Positions 32,868 through 45,220 of a stretch of 64,000 nucleotides of DNA are shown piece by piece. Source of the DNA: Orobanche coerulescens (lineage: Eukaryota; Streptophyta; Magnoliopsida; Lamiales; Orobanchaceae); the NCBI GenBank assembly GCA_033398695.1, contig JAWKAU010000238.1, positions 115,001 through 179,000 of the forward strand, read 5' to 3'. The translations under genes and the position numbers were made by a program. The notes beneath the pieces are model-generated. The model worked only from the letters and a program-made list of their open reading frames with translations. It was not told where the DNA came from and did no database searches. Numbering within the stretch: position 1 is the first letter of the stretch; each line of letters begins with the position of its first letter.

Positions 32868-34164
32868 TACCCTCTCTCTTTAAAGGGAATTGTCCTCAAT
32901 TAGAACTTCCTTCGTCACCAAGATAATTAACTAAAGCCTCTAAGTATTTGATCTCGAAGATGTCCGCAGACGTACATGACCCAAAATCTTGAGACGATAG
33001 GTAGTGGGGCCCCCTCGAGAATCACCAACAAAATAACTATCATTATTAATAAAATAATAATAATTACTCCGCTGTGTAATACCGATATCATGACATGAGT
33101 GGATATCGAAATGGGACGCAGTTAACTCCACATCGGGTTCCTCCTCGAGTGGAAACACTGATTTCTCGGGTTCATCATCAAAAATGGAAAACACAGAATT
33201 TATTACGGTGGGAACCATAGGATTTATTACGGATTCCTCTTCATCAATTGGTTCTGCATCAAAGACCGGTGGCCCTTCATAATCCGACCAACTCTCCGTT
33301 TCAAAATTATTGGGTTCCCCGAATAACGGCCCATCACAAAATAATTTGCTAACCTCAATTTGGTAATCATCCAAGACCATAAGTCCATCACCAGAAACTG
33401 AGTCGATATAAAATTTAGGCCCAAAATTGTCGTTTTCTTCTAACCGATCAATTTTAGTACCAAGCTCAATTTTGTCTTCCACAACTTTAAAAGGTTCCAT
33501 TTGTGTGAATAATTCCTTCGACCCATCAATTCCGTTTTGGTCAATTTGACCAACACAACTGATTGGTTCATGCTCGTAATAGCAAGTTCCAAGTTCGTCA
33601 ATTATGGAAACATGGCTCAACTCACTTTCTTCATTGTATTGCTCCGTTGAAAACTCTGTCTCGTCTACTTCATTGAAAATGACCGTAGGGACATTGTCTT
33701 CATCGAAAAAAAATTCTGTTAGGAATTCCTTGATGGAGGAAGACCTTAGATCGAATGCCGGTGGCGGAGCGTCGAAGGATTGGTGGTAAGATGGGGATTT
33801 GAACCTTCGATTGAAATATTTTTTGAATTTAAGCCAATCTTGGATTTTAGGCTTACGTTGTTGTGAACGGACTGTTTCAATTTTTGCCACCAGACGGCGG
33901 CGCTACCGCGGAGGCGCTTTGTCACCGGTGAAACGCGGCGGTTGATCGGGCAGCCTTGAAGTCCGAGTGCTCCTCACAAGCACGAAGCCAATCTATGCAC
34001 GCATTTGGATCACTATCTCCGTGAAATTCGGTATCTTTGCGGAATTTGGCCAAGAAATCAATATCGTTGGCATCGTCTCTGCGTCTTTCTTGCATACGTC
34101 GCTCCGGTAAGCCGTTTAGTGCGTCACGGAGTGTCATCAAGAAATCGAGCTCGGAGAATTCCAT
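32868..34164 (-). pseudogene. Element H internal copy 2: gag-like/X protein
   Basis: The ATG at 34164 starts the diverged Gag. Short deletions near 33960 and 33870 shift the frame. From 33890 to 32940 a 316-codon frame covers the end of the Gag block (KYFNRRF), the acidic linker (FSIFDDEPEKSVFPL, EEEPDVEL) and most of X (NYYYFINNDSYFVGDSRG, TTYRLKILGHV). A one-base loss near 32968 breaks TADIFEI. It complements copy 1: together they show the full length would be about 430 residues before the LTR. Confidence 0.8.
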
Positions 34165-34479
34165 AACAAGAATCAAGAGATAGTTCTTGACAAGAAATCG
34201 GACAGAAAATTTTCCAAGAAATCCGTGAAGAATGAACCAAGAAGATGATCAAAGAATCTGATCTCCACCGTTCAGACTGTAGTTCAATGAGTTGGCTTAC
34301 CTTTGTCAAAATTTCGTGATGATCCAACGGTCGAATCCACGGGAAACTTTGTTTTCTTCCGACTGCGCTAATCTGCCAATGTTATGCGAAAATTCTTCTA
34401 ACCGTGAAGAACAACCCAAGAAGGTTTCAACAACAAAAAAATTCGGTGAATATAGTTGATCGCCCAAGGAGATGACCTT

Positions 34480-34493
34480 GGGCTCCGATACCA
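34480..34493 (-). promoter_or_regulatory. Primer-binding site, element H copy 2
   Basis: Minus strand TGGTATCGGAGCCC beside the LTR at 34498. Confidence 0.88.
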
Positions 34494-34497
34494 CTTA

Positions 34498-36034
34498 TGA
34501 TACGAATTACGTAAGTAATACGTATAAAATACAACGGAAGATTATTATGTCTTGATAAGTATCAAAGTATCACTCAAAATTACAAGGTGGTGACCGAACT
34601 TAAATGGATTTCGGCCGTGAAGTAGTATGGGATACGGATTTGGATGTGTTTTATCGAACTAGACCTATAACTCGATAAAAGTAATCTCTCCTCAAGACCT
34701 ATTGAGAATTGATCAAGTTAAAATCTCGAGACGCGTCGAAACAATAACTAAAGTTTTGTTGAACTCGTTCAACGTATATTTCAAAGAAATACAAGGTTTA
34801 TTAAACTTCAAGCCTCTTACAAATACAATCAAGTACTACTATATATAGTAGTTTCCAACTTTAAGAAAATACAACAAAAACAAGAAAATGAAGCTTCCTA
34901 GCATGCTTCCAATTCGTCCGAAATATCTAAGGAGGAGAAAAAAAGCATCTTTGTTTTATTAGGTGATTAAGACATGAAGAAATCTTTGATGAATCTATGA
35001 CTTGTGATGGTGATGGTGACATGAAGAAGTTCTAAACTAAATATCATCCCTTATTCTTCAAATCGGCGAACTCAACTTAGGTGATTAGGAGGATTTTGTG
35101 AAGATATGATATCAACCCCTTTGGAATTATTATGGTGATTATGACATGAGGGAAAATGACATGAAGGATGAAAGTCTTCTCCAAATCTTATGCATGGGAC
35201 GTGAGGTATCATGGTGTGAAGATATGATATCACCTCTTTGGAATTATTGTGGTGATTAAGACATGAGGGACAATGACATGAAGGAAAGTTTTGAGGAAAG
35301 TCTTCTTCCAATCTTGTTTCTTACGTTTTGTATTATGGTGGGAGAAATGTCTTCATTTGGAAGTATTATGGTGATGGTGACATGAAGAAGATATTTGATG
35401 AAAGTCTTCATCAAATCTTAAGCTTGGGCCGATTTTGTAGTGAGGTGGGGAAGGAGAAATATCTTCATGCATCTTGACAAATCATGAGTCCCTTTCAAGC
35501 ATGATATGGCCGAATTTTCATGCTTTCGGACCGATTCCGTCGTCGAGTTTTACGTTACTCCGGTTCCGATTAACAACGTAACTCCAATCCGCGTGTTCTT
35601 TTCTCCCAAGTATAATGATGCATGACCATGCGAATTTGTATCGTCGTGGATGTCGATTTTTATTGGAGCTTCTTCGATTTAGATATCGTATCAAGTCTTG
35701 AAACTAGAAGAGACAAAAATCTTCATGATCTTGGACCAAATATGATGCTGTCGGTTTTGTCATTTCTGGGATCCAATGAGTCCGAATTTGGTCCTATGGT
35801 CTCATAAGATTTGTAGCTCTCTTTCTTAGCTTTCCATGGCCACTTGAATCACCTGAATCGGATTTCGGACGGGAAAGTTATGGGCAAAATACTAAAACTG
35901 CTACGAAGTCGTCGTGCGCGCGAGAATTGGTAATTTGTCCATGTATTTTGCATGAGGATTTTATGTATACCTGCACCAATCTTGGTCGGATAATCTTCTT
36001 TTTTGTATTTGATGATGTTGACCGATTCGTATCA
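34498..36034 (-). repeat. 5' LTR of element H
   Basis: 1537 bp with palindromic TATA at 34835-34852 and twin hairpins at about 34660-34712 (minus). It ends CGTATCA at 36034, followed by the TSD cgatc. Confidence 0.92.
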
Positions 36035-36938
36035 CGATCGCTGCCGACCACCACCTGTCGGAACTGGCCGATCGCTGCCGACCGAACCCGGCCGTGTCAT
36101 CCGACACGGCCCGTGCCGAGATGTCCTAGATAGGGAAATCTCGCTGCCGACCGAACCCGGCCGTGTCGTCCGACACGGCCCGTGCCGACACAACCCGACC
36201 GTGTCAGGCGACACGGCCGAGTCACACTCTTCCGGATAAGTAAATTCCCACTACCCGACCAACCCGACCGTGCCAGGCGACACGGTCGAGTCCTGCCAAA
36301 CATGTGCGCCCGCACATGCCGCCGCGGCCGTGCCGATCGGCACGGGCCGTGTCCGACAGCCAGCAAACTCACATTATTGCTGATTTTTTTTGTGTTTTTT
36401 TGTTGTTTTCCCTCCCCTCACATGTCATGATTAAACTTGCATGTTATGTGGGGTGACTTATAATCATTTTGTTGTGTGATTCTCCTTCCCTATCATTTGA
36501 TTCATTTGTATTTTATTATGATGTTTTGTTTTCCATTTCAAGATCATGTGATCTTGTTTTATTCCTTAGTTGCTTAGAAGACTATATTGCTATAAGTAGT
36601 CTTGTTCATGCTTTCCTAAGACATTGTATGTTGAAGAAATAAGAATACACTTGTGTTTTCTTGGTGAATGCTTTTCATCGAAACCTTGGTTATAATTCGA
36701 CGCGTTTTCGAGTTTTAATCGAATCGATTCTCAATAGGTCTTGAGGAAAGATTATCTTATCAAACTATAGGTCTAGTTTGATAAATCATTCATATTGCTC
36801 TTGTTTATGTAAGCCGAATTGCCCTAATTTCGGTTATATCTTACGAGTGTTACACATATTCGAGTGTTGTGAGGATCAATTATATTTCCGCTGCATTCCA
36901 TATGAGTTTACGTCCATTTTCATACGTAATTCGTATCA
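36035..36938 (+). repeat. 5' LTR of element F, second part
   Basis: Resumes with CGATC and corresponds to the right part of 52161-53307, including GC palindromes (about 36090-36360), TATA-like region (about 36590) and twin hairpins (about 36728-36784). Confidence 0.9.
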
Positions 36939-36942
36939 TTAG

Positions 36943-36956
36943 TGGTATCGGAGCCC
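36943..36956 (+). promoter_or_regulatory. Primer-binding site, element F
   Basis: TGGTATCGGAGCCC; a CCAAGG / CCTTGG hairpin with loop TTACTT follows. Confidence 0.88.
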
Positions 36957-37013
36957 AAGGTTACTTCCTTGGCGAATTTCTCTTGGCGATTTTCTTATCA
37001 AAACTATCTTATC

Positions 37014-38706
37014 ATGGATTTTTCCAACAATTTCATGGAGAAACTACGTGAGGCACTACAAAGCATACAAGAACCACGTTTTCAAGCAAGAAGAGGAGGA
37101 TATGATGCACATTCACTGCGTCATGTGGATGAATTTAAAGTTAATGAACTTCCGGAATTTGTCGGAGGTACTAATCCCGAAGTTTACTTGGAGTGGGAGA
37201 GGATGATTGAACGTATGTTCGACTTCAAGCACCTTAACGATGAGAAACGTTGCAAATATGCAATTCTCAAGTTAGGGAAGGGCGCTTCCTTATGGTTCGA
37301 GGGTATGAAAACACAACGAGCTCGTGCGGGAAAAGAGAAAATCCATTCTTGGGATTCTTTGAAGAAAAAACTATGTAAAAGGTATGTCCCGACATCACAT
37401 CGGTTAACCTTGTACCGAAAAATTGTGGAGTTTGTACAAGGGAAACTAAGTGTGGAAGAATATATCGAAGAATTTGAAGGCTTGGCCTTAATGGGAGAAC
37501 TTGAAGAAAATGAAGCACAAAGAATGTCACGTTTCTTACGTGGTCTAAACCGAAACATTGCAAATACGGTGGAATTATACCCATACGGAGATTTTGACAC
37601 TTTATGCGGACTATGCATAAAGATAGAAGCTCAAAACAAAGTGAAGTTTGCCAAAACTGAATTTACATCAAAGTTCGAGGATCCAAGTACCGGTTAAAGT
37701 TCAATTACCACAACGATACCGACTCCTATCTCTACTACCATTTCTAAAACCCCCGGCGTACCGAAGGAAACAAGCCTAACCAAAGTAAGGTGTTTTAAAT
37801 GCCAAGGATTCGGTCACTATCAAAATACCTGCCCTAACAAACGAGTTGTGACACTAAGAGAAGCCATCACGATCCGAGACGAGTTGCTAGTCGAGGACGA
37901 AGGAGAAAGACTAGGTGATTCCAACATGGAGGAAGACGAGGGAGAAGAATATGAAACTTACGAGGCTCCAAACTATGATACAACATTGGTTCTTCGTACT
38001 TTACAAGTCAAACCCATTTCAAATGATTCGGAACAACGGGATCAAATTTTTCACACCAAGTGTCAAGTCGGGAACAAATGGTGTAGTGTGATCATCGATG
38101 GAGGAAGTTGTACCAACGTAGCGTCAAGGGAGATGGTGACGAAATTCGGACTCATCACTACTACTCACCCAAAACCATACGCATTACATTTACTCGATGA
38201 CAGGAGTAAAGTGAAAGTCTCGAAACAAGTACGGGTCGGTTTGACCATGGGTTCGTACATCGACAACATATTATGCGATGTACTCCCGATGGATGCATGC
38301 CATGTACTCTTGGGACGACCATGGCTATTCGATAGAGATGTTTTACATCGAGGAAGAAGTAACGAGTACGAGTTACGGGATAAGGACAAGGGGATCGTGT
38401 TGAAACCAATGTCACTTCAATCTATGATCCCTAACCGAGGTGAGAAACCGAATCTAACCATGTTTTCTAGTGAGAGGGAAATTGAACTTGGTACTGAGAT
38501 TGGCCGGTCAAAAGAAAACGACAACTTTAGGCCAAATTTTTATAACGACGTGCTTTCGTAATGGACTTATTGTCTTGAATGATTACCAAATTGAGGAAAG
38601 TAAATTATTTTGTGATGGGCTATTATTGGAGGAGCCCAACAATATTGAAACGGAGAGTTGGTCAGATTATGACGGACCGCCAGCATTTGATGAGGAACCA
38701 ATTGAT
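37014..38706 (+). pseudogene. gag: Element F Gag-protease fused to X module, first part
   Basis: The ATG at 37014 starts MDFSNNFMEKLREALQ. Capsid-type Gag is complete (VNELPEFVGGTNPEVYLEWER, GKGASLWFEG, KRYVPTSHRL). One TAA at 37695 sits in the Ser/Thr linker. The zinc knuckle CFKCQGFGHYQNTC follows (about 37790-37833), then protease with IDGGSCTNVAS (about 38093-38125) and LLGRPWLFDRDVLHRGR. Near 38481 the sequence leaves the gag-pol pattern (MFSSEREIE) and joins the D/H pattern (LGTEIGRSKENDNF). A frameshift lies near 38560. X-region sequence DYQIEESKLFCDG ... FDEEPID runs to 38706, where element G is inserted. Confidence 0.85.
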
Positions 38707-39790
38707 TGATACGATATCTAATATTCCAATCGAAGAAGCTCCAATAAAAATTGACATCCACGACGATACGCATGGCCATGCATCATTATACCTGGGAGAA
38801 AAGAATACGCGGATTGGAGTTACGTTGTTAATCGGAACAGGAGTAACGTAAAAACTCAACGACGGAATCGGTCTGAAAGCATGTAAATTCGGCCAAGACA
38901 TGCTTGAAAGGGACCTCACTTGACTTCATATCTTTAACAAGATAATGAAGTTATTCTCCTTCCCCACCATGATAACAAACGGCCGAAAAGAAGAGATTTG
39001 AAGAAGACTTTCATCCTTCATGTCACTTTCCCTCAAGTCATAATCACCTATATAATTCCAAAGGAGTGATATTATATCTTCACAAAAATCTTCCTAAATC
39101 ACTACTTGAGGAATCGGCCGAAGTGAAGATTACATGTGGTGAAGATCTTCTTCATGTCACCATCACAAGTCCAAGATTGCTTCATGTCTTAATCACCTAA
39201 TAAAACCAAGATACTTGGTATCTCATCCTTAGATATTTCGCCGAAATGGAAGTTGCTAGGAAGTTTCATTTCTCGTTTTGTTGTATTTTCTTACGGTTGG
39301 AAACTACTATATATAGTAGTGCTCGTTGTATTTGTAAAGCATCTTGAAAGTTATAAACATTGTATTTCTCTTGATATATACGTTGAACGAGTTCAACAAA
39401 ACCTTGGTTATTATTTCGACGCGTCTCGAATTATAACTTGATCAATTCTCAATAGGTCTTGAGGAGAGATTATCTTTATCGAGTTATAGGTCTAATTCGA
39501 TAAAACACATTCAAACCCATACACTATCTCTACCCCACGGCCGAAACCCATATAATTTCGGCCACCACCTTTATTTTCTTTGTATCGACAAATTCTGCTG
39601 TTTTGGAGTTCTTTGTATCGAGCGAGCCTTGCTGTTCGGAAGTCTTTGTATCGGCAGTTGTTCTTTGTTCATAAGTCTTTGTATCGACGAGTTCATTGCT
39701 CGAATCCAGTAGCGGTTTGATTCATTTCGCCGAGTCTTGTTCGCTACCGCGTGAAAGAGTCTTCATTGCATCGAGAGAGAATACGTATCA
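38707..39790 (+). repeat. 5' LTR of element G
   Basis: 1084 bp. U3 start encodes the tail KIDIHDDTHGHASLYLGEKN ... GVT. Palindromic TATA at 39303-39320; twin hairpins at 39446-39465 and 39476-39503. U5 contains repeated TTTGTATCG motifs (about 39570-39700). Confidence 0.9.
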
Positions 39791-39794
39791 TAAG

Positions 39795-39806
39795 TGGTAT
39801 CGAGAC
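39795..39806 (+). promoter_or_regulatory. Atypical primer-binding site, element G
   Basis: TGGTATCGAGAC keeps only the first seven bases of the initiator-Met PBS. The following GAGACA-TT-TGTCTC inverted repeat overlaps it. The same arrangement is in L. Confidence 0.6.
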
Positions 39807-39840
39807 ATTTGTCTCACGCTTCTCGGCGTTACTCAAGAAG

Positions 39841-41470
39841 ATGGCATTCACCGATGAAGAAGTAGCACAACTACGTGACGTTCTTCCCGGCTTACCGGAG
39901 CCGAATCCAAGCACGACGAGGATACGACACCATGCATGCACCACGACATGCCGATGAATACAAGACAAGCGAACTTCCGGAGTTCGTAGGCGGCACGATC
40001 GATCCGAGGTTTATTTGGAGTGGGAAAGAAAAATTGAACGAATGTTTGAGTTCAAGGATCTCAATGACGAGGTACGTTGCAAGTATGCGATTCTCAAACT
40101 TGGAAAGGAGCTTCCCTTTGGTTTGAGCGAATGAAGACACAAAGAGTTCGTGTAGGAAAGAGAAGATACGTTCGTGGGATTCTCTAAAAAGGAAACTACG
40201 AAAAGATATGTCCCGACTACACACAAGTTAAGCTTGTATCGAAAAATTTCTGACCTCACGCAAGGAAAGCTAAGTGTCGAGGAGTACATCGAGGAGTTTG
40301 AAAACTTATCCTTGATGGGAGAACTTGAAGAAAGCGAAGAATTGCGGATGTCCCATTTCCTACGAGGTTTGAACAAAAATATTGCTAATTCCGTGGAACT
40401 CTACCCCTATGCCGACTTTGATACTTTATGCGGACTTTGCATAAAGTTGGAAAATCAAAACAAAGCAAAACTTTCTAAACCCGAATTCCCATCTAAATAC
40501 GGAAATACCAACTTTGGCGCGAGTTCTAGCTCGTTTCCAAAAACTGTCACCACAAACCAACCCGTTACTACCATTCAAAAAACTCCTATCACCCCAAAAG
40601 AAACAAGCCTATCTAAAGTCCGGTGTTTCAAATGTCAAGGATTTGGACACTATCAAAGAGCTTGTCCAAATCGGAGAATTGTGACGTTACGAGAAGCCAT
40701 AGCCGTCCGAGAAGAATTACTAGCCGAAGAAGAAAGAATTGGAGAAGTTTTTAATTTAGAAGCTGGCGAAGAAGAAGAAGAATGCGAGGCATACGATGCC
40801 CCGAACTATGACACGAACCTCGTCCTTCGCATGTTACAAACGAAGGCAGCCCCGAGTGACGAAGAACAACGAGACCAAATCTTTCACACGAAGTGTCGTG
40901 TCGGAGAGAAATGGTGTAGCTTGATCATTGACGGTGGAAGTTGTACAAACGTGGCATCAAGCGAGATGGTCTCAAAACTCGGTTTGATCACCACGGCCCA
41001 TCCTAAGCCGTATGCACTCCATTGGCTCGATGATGGAAACAAGGTGAAAGTATCAAGGCAAGTGAAGGTCGGACTCACCATGGGTTCGTATGGTGATGAT
41101 ATTACATGCGATGTACTACCGATGGACGCATCTCACGTGTTATTAGGAAGACCTTGGTTATTTGATCGGGACATACTACATCGAGGAGGAGTAACGAGTA
41201 TGAGTTACGTGACAAAGGTAAAAAATTGTTCTTAAACCTATCTCACCTCAAGCTATCCGGACGATGAGTTCGAAAAAGTCGAAGGACCGAAACTTACGAT
41301 GTTTGCAAACGAGAAAGAATTGAACACGCCATTGACGATGGCGAACGTGTTTATTTGATGATGATCAAAGAAGTCCAAATCTTGCCACCAAATCACACCA
41401 CGAAGAAGAGATAGATGCACTATTACACGAGTTCTCGGATGTATTTCCGAAGATTTGCGGTAGGATTACC
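39841..41470 (+). pseudogene. gag: Element G gag and protease
   Basis: The ATG at 39841 starts MAFTDEEVAQLRDVLPGLPEP, a Gag N-terminus different from A/C/F. Frame breaks occur near 39900, 40000, 40120 and 40165. From 40174 to 41235 a 353-codon frame covers RYVPTTHKLSLYRKI, the end of capsid, the knuckle CFKCQGFGHYQRAC (about 40624-40665), an acidic linker and protease (IDGGSCTNVASSEMV, about 40927-40970). A base loss near 41190 breaks it. DGERVYLMMIKE is still readable near 41340. Confidence 0.85.
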
Positions 41471-42860
41471 ACCTATCCGCGGAATTGAACACCGATTGAT
41501 CTTATACGGGAGCTCCATTACCGAACAAAGCGGCGTATCGTTGTAATCCCGAAGAAACCAAAGAACTACAACGCCAAATTGATGAACTCATGAATCACGG
41601 ATATGTCCGAGAAAGTTTAAGTCCGTGTGCGGTTCCGATTCTACTTGTACCAAAAAAGACGGATCATGGCGGATGTGTATTGACAAGAGGGCCGTAAATA
41701 ACATCACCGTCAAGTATCGGTTCCCATCCGAGACTAGACGACATGCCGGACGAGTTACATGGCTCGGTTATATTTTCCAAAGTTTATTTACGGAGCGGAT
41801 ACCATCAAATCCGCATGCGAGAGAGACGAATGGAAAACGGCGTTTAAAACAAAGAATGGACTTTACGAATGGGTTGTGATGCCATTCGGCCTCACCAACG
41901 CCCGAGCACTTTTATGAGGTTGATGAACGAGGTTCTCAAACCTTTCTTGGGAAAGTTTGTTGTCGTATACTTAGACGACATCTTGATCTACAACGATCCT
42001 TAGAGGAACATCTCGAACATTTGCGGCACGTATTTGAAACGCTAAGGGAACAAAAACTTTACGGAAAGCGGGAGAAGTGTACTTTCCTAGTCGAGAGTCT
42101 TGTCTTTCTCGGCTATGTTGTTTCGAAAGAAGGAGTTTCGGTCGACCAAGAAAAGATCGCGGCAATCAAGTCGTGGCCGACCCCAAAGACAATCACGGAG
42201 GTACGATCATTTCATGGCCTCGCTTCTTTTTACCGACGATTCATACGGGACTTTAGCACCATCTCGGCCGATCACGGAGTGTCTAANAAAAGTAACCTTT
42301 GCATGGAACGAGGCGGCCCAAAAGGCTTTTGAAAATTTAAAGGGAAAATTATGTGAAGCGCCGATTTTGACGTTACCCGATTTTTCACAACCATTTGAGG
42401 TGGAATGCGACGCTAGCGGAGTTGGAATCGGGCGGTGCTTATCCAAAGAGGCCGTCCCATCGCCTATTTTCTGAGAAATTAAGTGGCGCCCGAGTGAATT
42501 ATTGTACTTACGACAAGGAATTCTATGCTATCGTGAGAGCACTCGATCATTGGAGTCATTATCTACGTTCAAACATTTCGTGGCTTTCCGGATCACGAGT
42601 CGTTAAAATACATCAACGGACAAAGTAAGCTAAGCCCGAGGCATGCAAAATGGGTGGAATTTTTACAATCTTTTCACTTTTCATCCAAGTACAAAGACGG
42701 GAAGAGTAATATAGTGGCGGATGCACTATCGAGACGGTATGCCTTCCTGTCGATGCTAGATGTTCGTTTGTTGGGGTTCGAGACTTTGAAAGATCATTAC
42801 AGCGACGATTTGGACTTCGGGGAAATTTTTAACCGTTGTAAAACGGCCCCGTACGAGGAA
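41471..42860 (+). pseudogene. pol: Element G reverse transcriptase and RNase H
   Basis: RT is readable in pieces: [41 protein letters not shown] (about 41960-41990) and [15 protein letters not shown]. RNase [32 protein letters not shown] and [17 protein letters not shown]. Single-base losses break the frame at about 41650, 41730, 41780, 41905, 41990, 42275, 42435 and 42570. An undetermined base (N) is at 42287. The protein-level match to K is high, so sequencing error may explain part of this. Confidence 0.85.
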
Positions 42861-44019
42861 TTTGTTTTACAAGATGGCTTTCTTTTCAAGGGAAATAAAT
42901 TATGTGTGCCGAGACATACAATTCGGGAATTGCTGGTTCGGGAGGCGCACGGAGGAGGACTAGCCGGTCACTTCGGCTTGACCAAGACTGTATAAGTGCT
43001 AAAAGAACATTTCTTTTGGCCAAAGATGTATGGTGCCGTAAGCACAATCGTGAGTAAATGCGTCACTTGTCACATGATGAAAAGTTCGTTCAAGTCGAGT
43101 ACATACATGCCGTTGCCAATACCGTTACGACCATGGGAGGATGTCTCGATGGATTTTATTGTGGCTTTACCTCGTACTCAACGAGGCAAAGACTCGATCA
43201 TGGTGGTCGTCGACCGTTTTTCGAAAATGGCTCACTTTATAGCATGCCACAAAACCGATGATGCAAGCAATGTGGCGGACTTGTACTTCCGGGAAGTAGT
43301 TCGTTTACACGGAGTTCCAAAAACTATCGTGTCGGATCGAGATTCCAAATTTCTGAGTTACTTCTGGAATACTTTATGGAGAAAAGTGGGTACTAAACTC
43401 CTATTTAGTACTTCACATCACCCACAAACCGATGGACAGACCGAGGTGACTAATCGAACCTTGGGAGCATTATTGCGAGGATTGGTGAATAAAACACAGA
43501 GGGATTGGGACATTAAACTTGCTCATGCGGAATTCGCATACAACCGATCACCCGGTTATGCCACAGCCCATTCACCTTTTGAAGTAGTATACGGATTAAA
43601 TCCGCACTTGCCATTGGACTTGATTCCCTTGCCGAGCAACGAATTGGTTCACAAAGATGCCAAGCAAAACTCAAATCAATGATGAAGTTACATGAAAAGA
43701 TACGGGAACGGATTAAAGAAGTGAATGAAATTTACAAACTAAGTCGAACAAAAATAAAAAAGCGAGATTATTTGAGGTTGGCGACTTAGTTTGGATACAT
43801 TTGAGAAAAGAAAGATTCCCAAGCAAACGGAAGAACAAATTGATGCCGAGAGCCGAGGGTCCGTACAAAATTGTGGAAAAAGTGAACGACAACGCATACA
43901 AAGTCGAACTTCCGCGAATATGGAGTACACGCGACTTTCAACGTAGGTGATCTCTCACCTTACCTTGACGACGATGGCATTACGGAATTGAGGTCAATTC
44001 CTTTCAAAGAAGGAGGGAA
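42861..44019 (+). pseudogene. pol: Element G integrase
   Basis: HHCC finger (GHFGLTKT ... CVTCH) with a TAA at 42993 between its halves. From 42996 a 228-codon frame has [34 protein letters not shown] (D, D, E) and [19 protein letters not shown]. Indels near 43663, 43738 and 43915 interrupt the C-terminal part, where [19 protein letters not shown] and [14 protein letters not shown] are still readable. Ends ELRSIPFKEGG at the PPT (44006-44019). Confidence 0.85.
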
Positions 44020-44527
44020 TGATACGATATCTAATATTCCAATCGAAGAAGCTCCAATAAAAATCGACATCCACGACGATACGCATGGCCATGCATCATT
44101 ATACCTGGGAGAAAAGAATACGCGGATTGGAGTTACGTTGTTAATCGGAACAGGAGTAACGTAAAAACTCAACGACGGAATCGGTCCGAAAGCATGTAAA
44201 TTCGGCCAAGACATGCTTGAAAGGGACCTCACTTGACTTCATATCTTTAACAAGATAATGAAGTTATTCTCCTTCCCCACCATGATAACAAACGGCCGAA
44301 AAGAAGAGATTTGAAGAAGACTTTCATCCTTCATGTCACTTTCCCTCAAGTCATAATCACCTATATAATTCCAAAGGAGTGATATTATATCTTCACAAAA
44401 ATCTTCCTAAATCACTACTTGAGGAATCGGCCGAAGTGAAGATTACATGTGGTGAAGATCTTCTTCATGTCACCATCACAAGTCCAAGATTGCTTCATGT
44501 CTTAATCACCTAATAAAACCAAGATAC
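44020..44527 (+). repeat. 3' LTR of element G, first part
   Basis: Near-identical to 38707-39210. Broken after CTAATAAAACCAAGATAC (44510-44527) by the LINE and resumes at 51184. Confidence 0.9.
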
Positions 44528-44529
44528 TT

Positions 44530-45220
44530 TTTTTGACTCATCAAGGTCAATATTATTAAAAAAAAACGAGAAACAGAAAAGAGTTACAAAGAGAGGGCCA
44601 TCCTAGACAACAAAATAAAATCTCAAGCTAATCCCACAGGCGGGTAGTCAAGAGAAATAGAGAGAAAAACACAAATGCAAAAGCAATCTATGAAAATAGA
44701 ATAAAAGGACCTAAACCCCCATACCAGATGTATGGGGTTGCAACCGCAGGCCTCGTTAAAACCCTATCGTAGAAAAACCCAATGGGAAAAACCCAATGGG
44801 AAAAACCTACGATAGGGAAAAAGAGTACCCGAGCGTTATGCTGCGAGAAAACTAATGTCGGCTAAAATACATAGGAGACATATCCCTCAACAGAAGATCT
44901 CGGAGAGGCTCTGGTGCTTCGCTAGACCACTCGTAAGAAACCAATCTTTTAGAAAGCCAGTCTGCCACCGCATTCCCTTCTCTATAGATATGAGAGACCA
45001 CAAGTGCATGCGTCAATAATACGCCAAATCCGCCTCAAATGATGCGGTAGATCCAGGAACAATAGAACTACGATCCGAGAGAATGCTCACAACATAAGTA
45101 GAGTCGACTCACCACAAATAATCCCAACCATGATAAAAAGCAATCTCAATAGCATGAATAGCGCGACCAACTCACTTGGAAGGCAAAGCGAGAACCAATT
45201 GCCGCAGAGAGTGCCAAAAC
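44530..45220 (-). other. LINE-1 3' untranslated region and end of ORF2
   Basis: A-rich on plus, with no clear domain. It ends in the short A-tail. CCCAATGGGAAAAA is repeated at about 44778-44806. Confidence 0.6.

Larger units (their letters stand above)
23501..36034 (-). mobile_element. Element H: tandem dimer of a D-type non-autonomous element
   Basis: Minus-strand order is LTR-internal-LTR-internal-LTR: LTRs at 34498-36034, 31331-32867 and 23501-24156 joined to 28809-29701; internal regions 32868-34497 and 29702-31330, each with its own PBS and PPT. A single TSD (cgatc, 23496-23500 and 36035-36039) flanks the whole array. The repeats are nearly identical. Without insert J it is about 7.9 kb. 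Confidence 0.9.
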
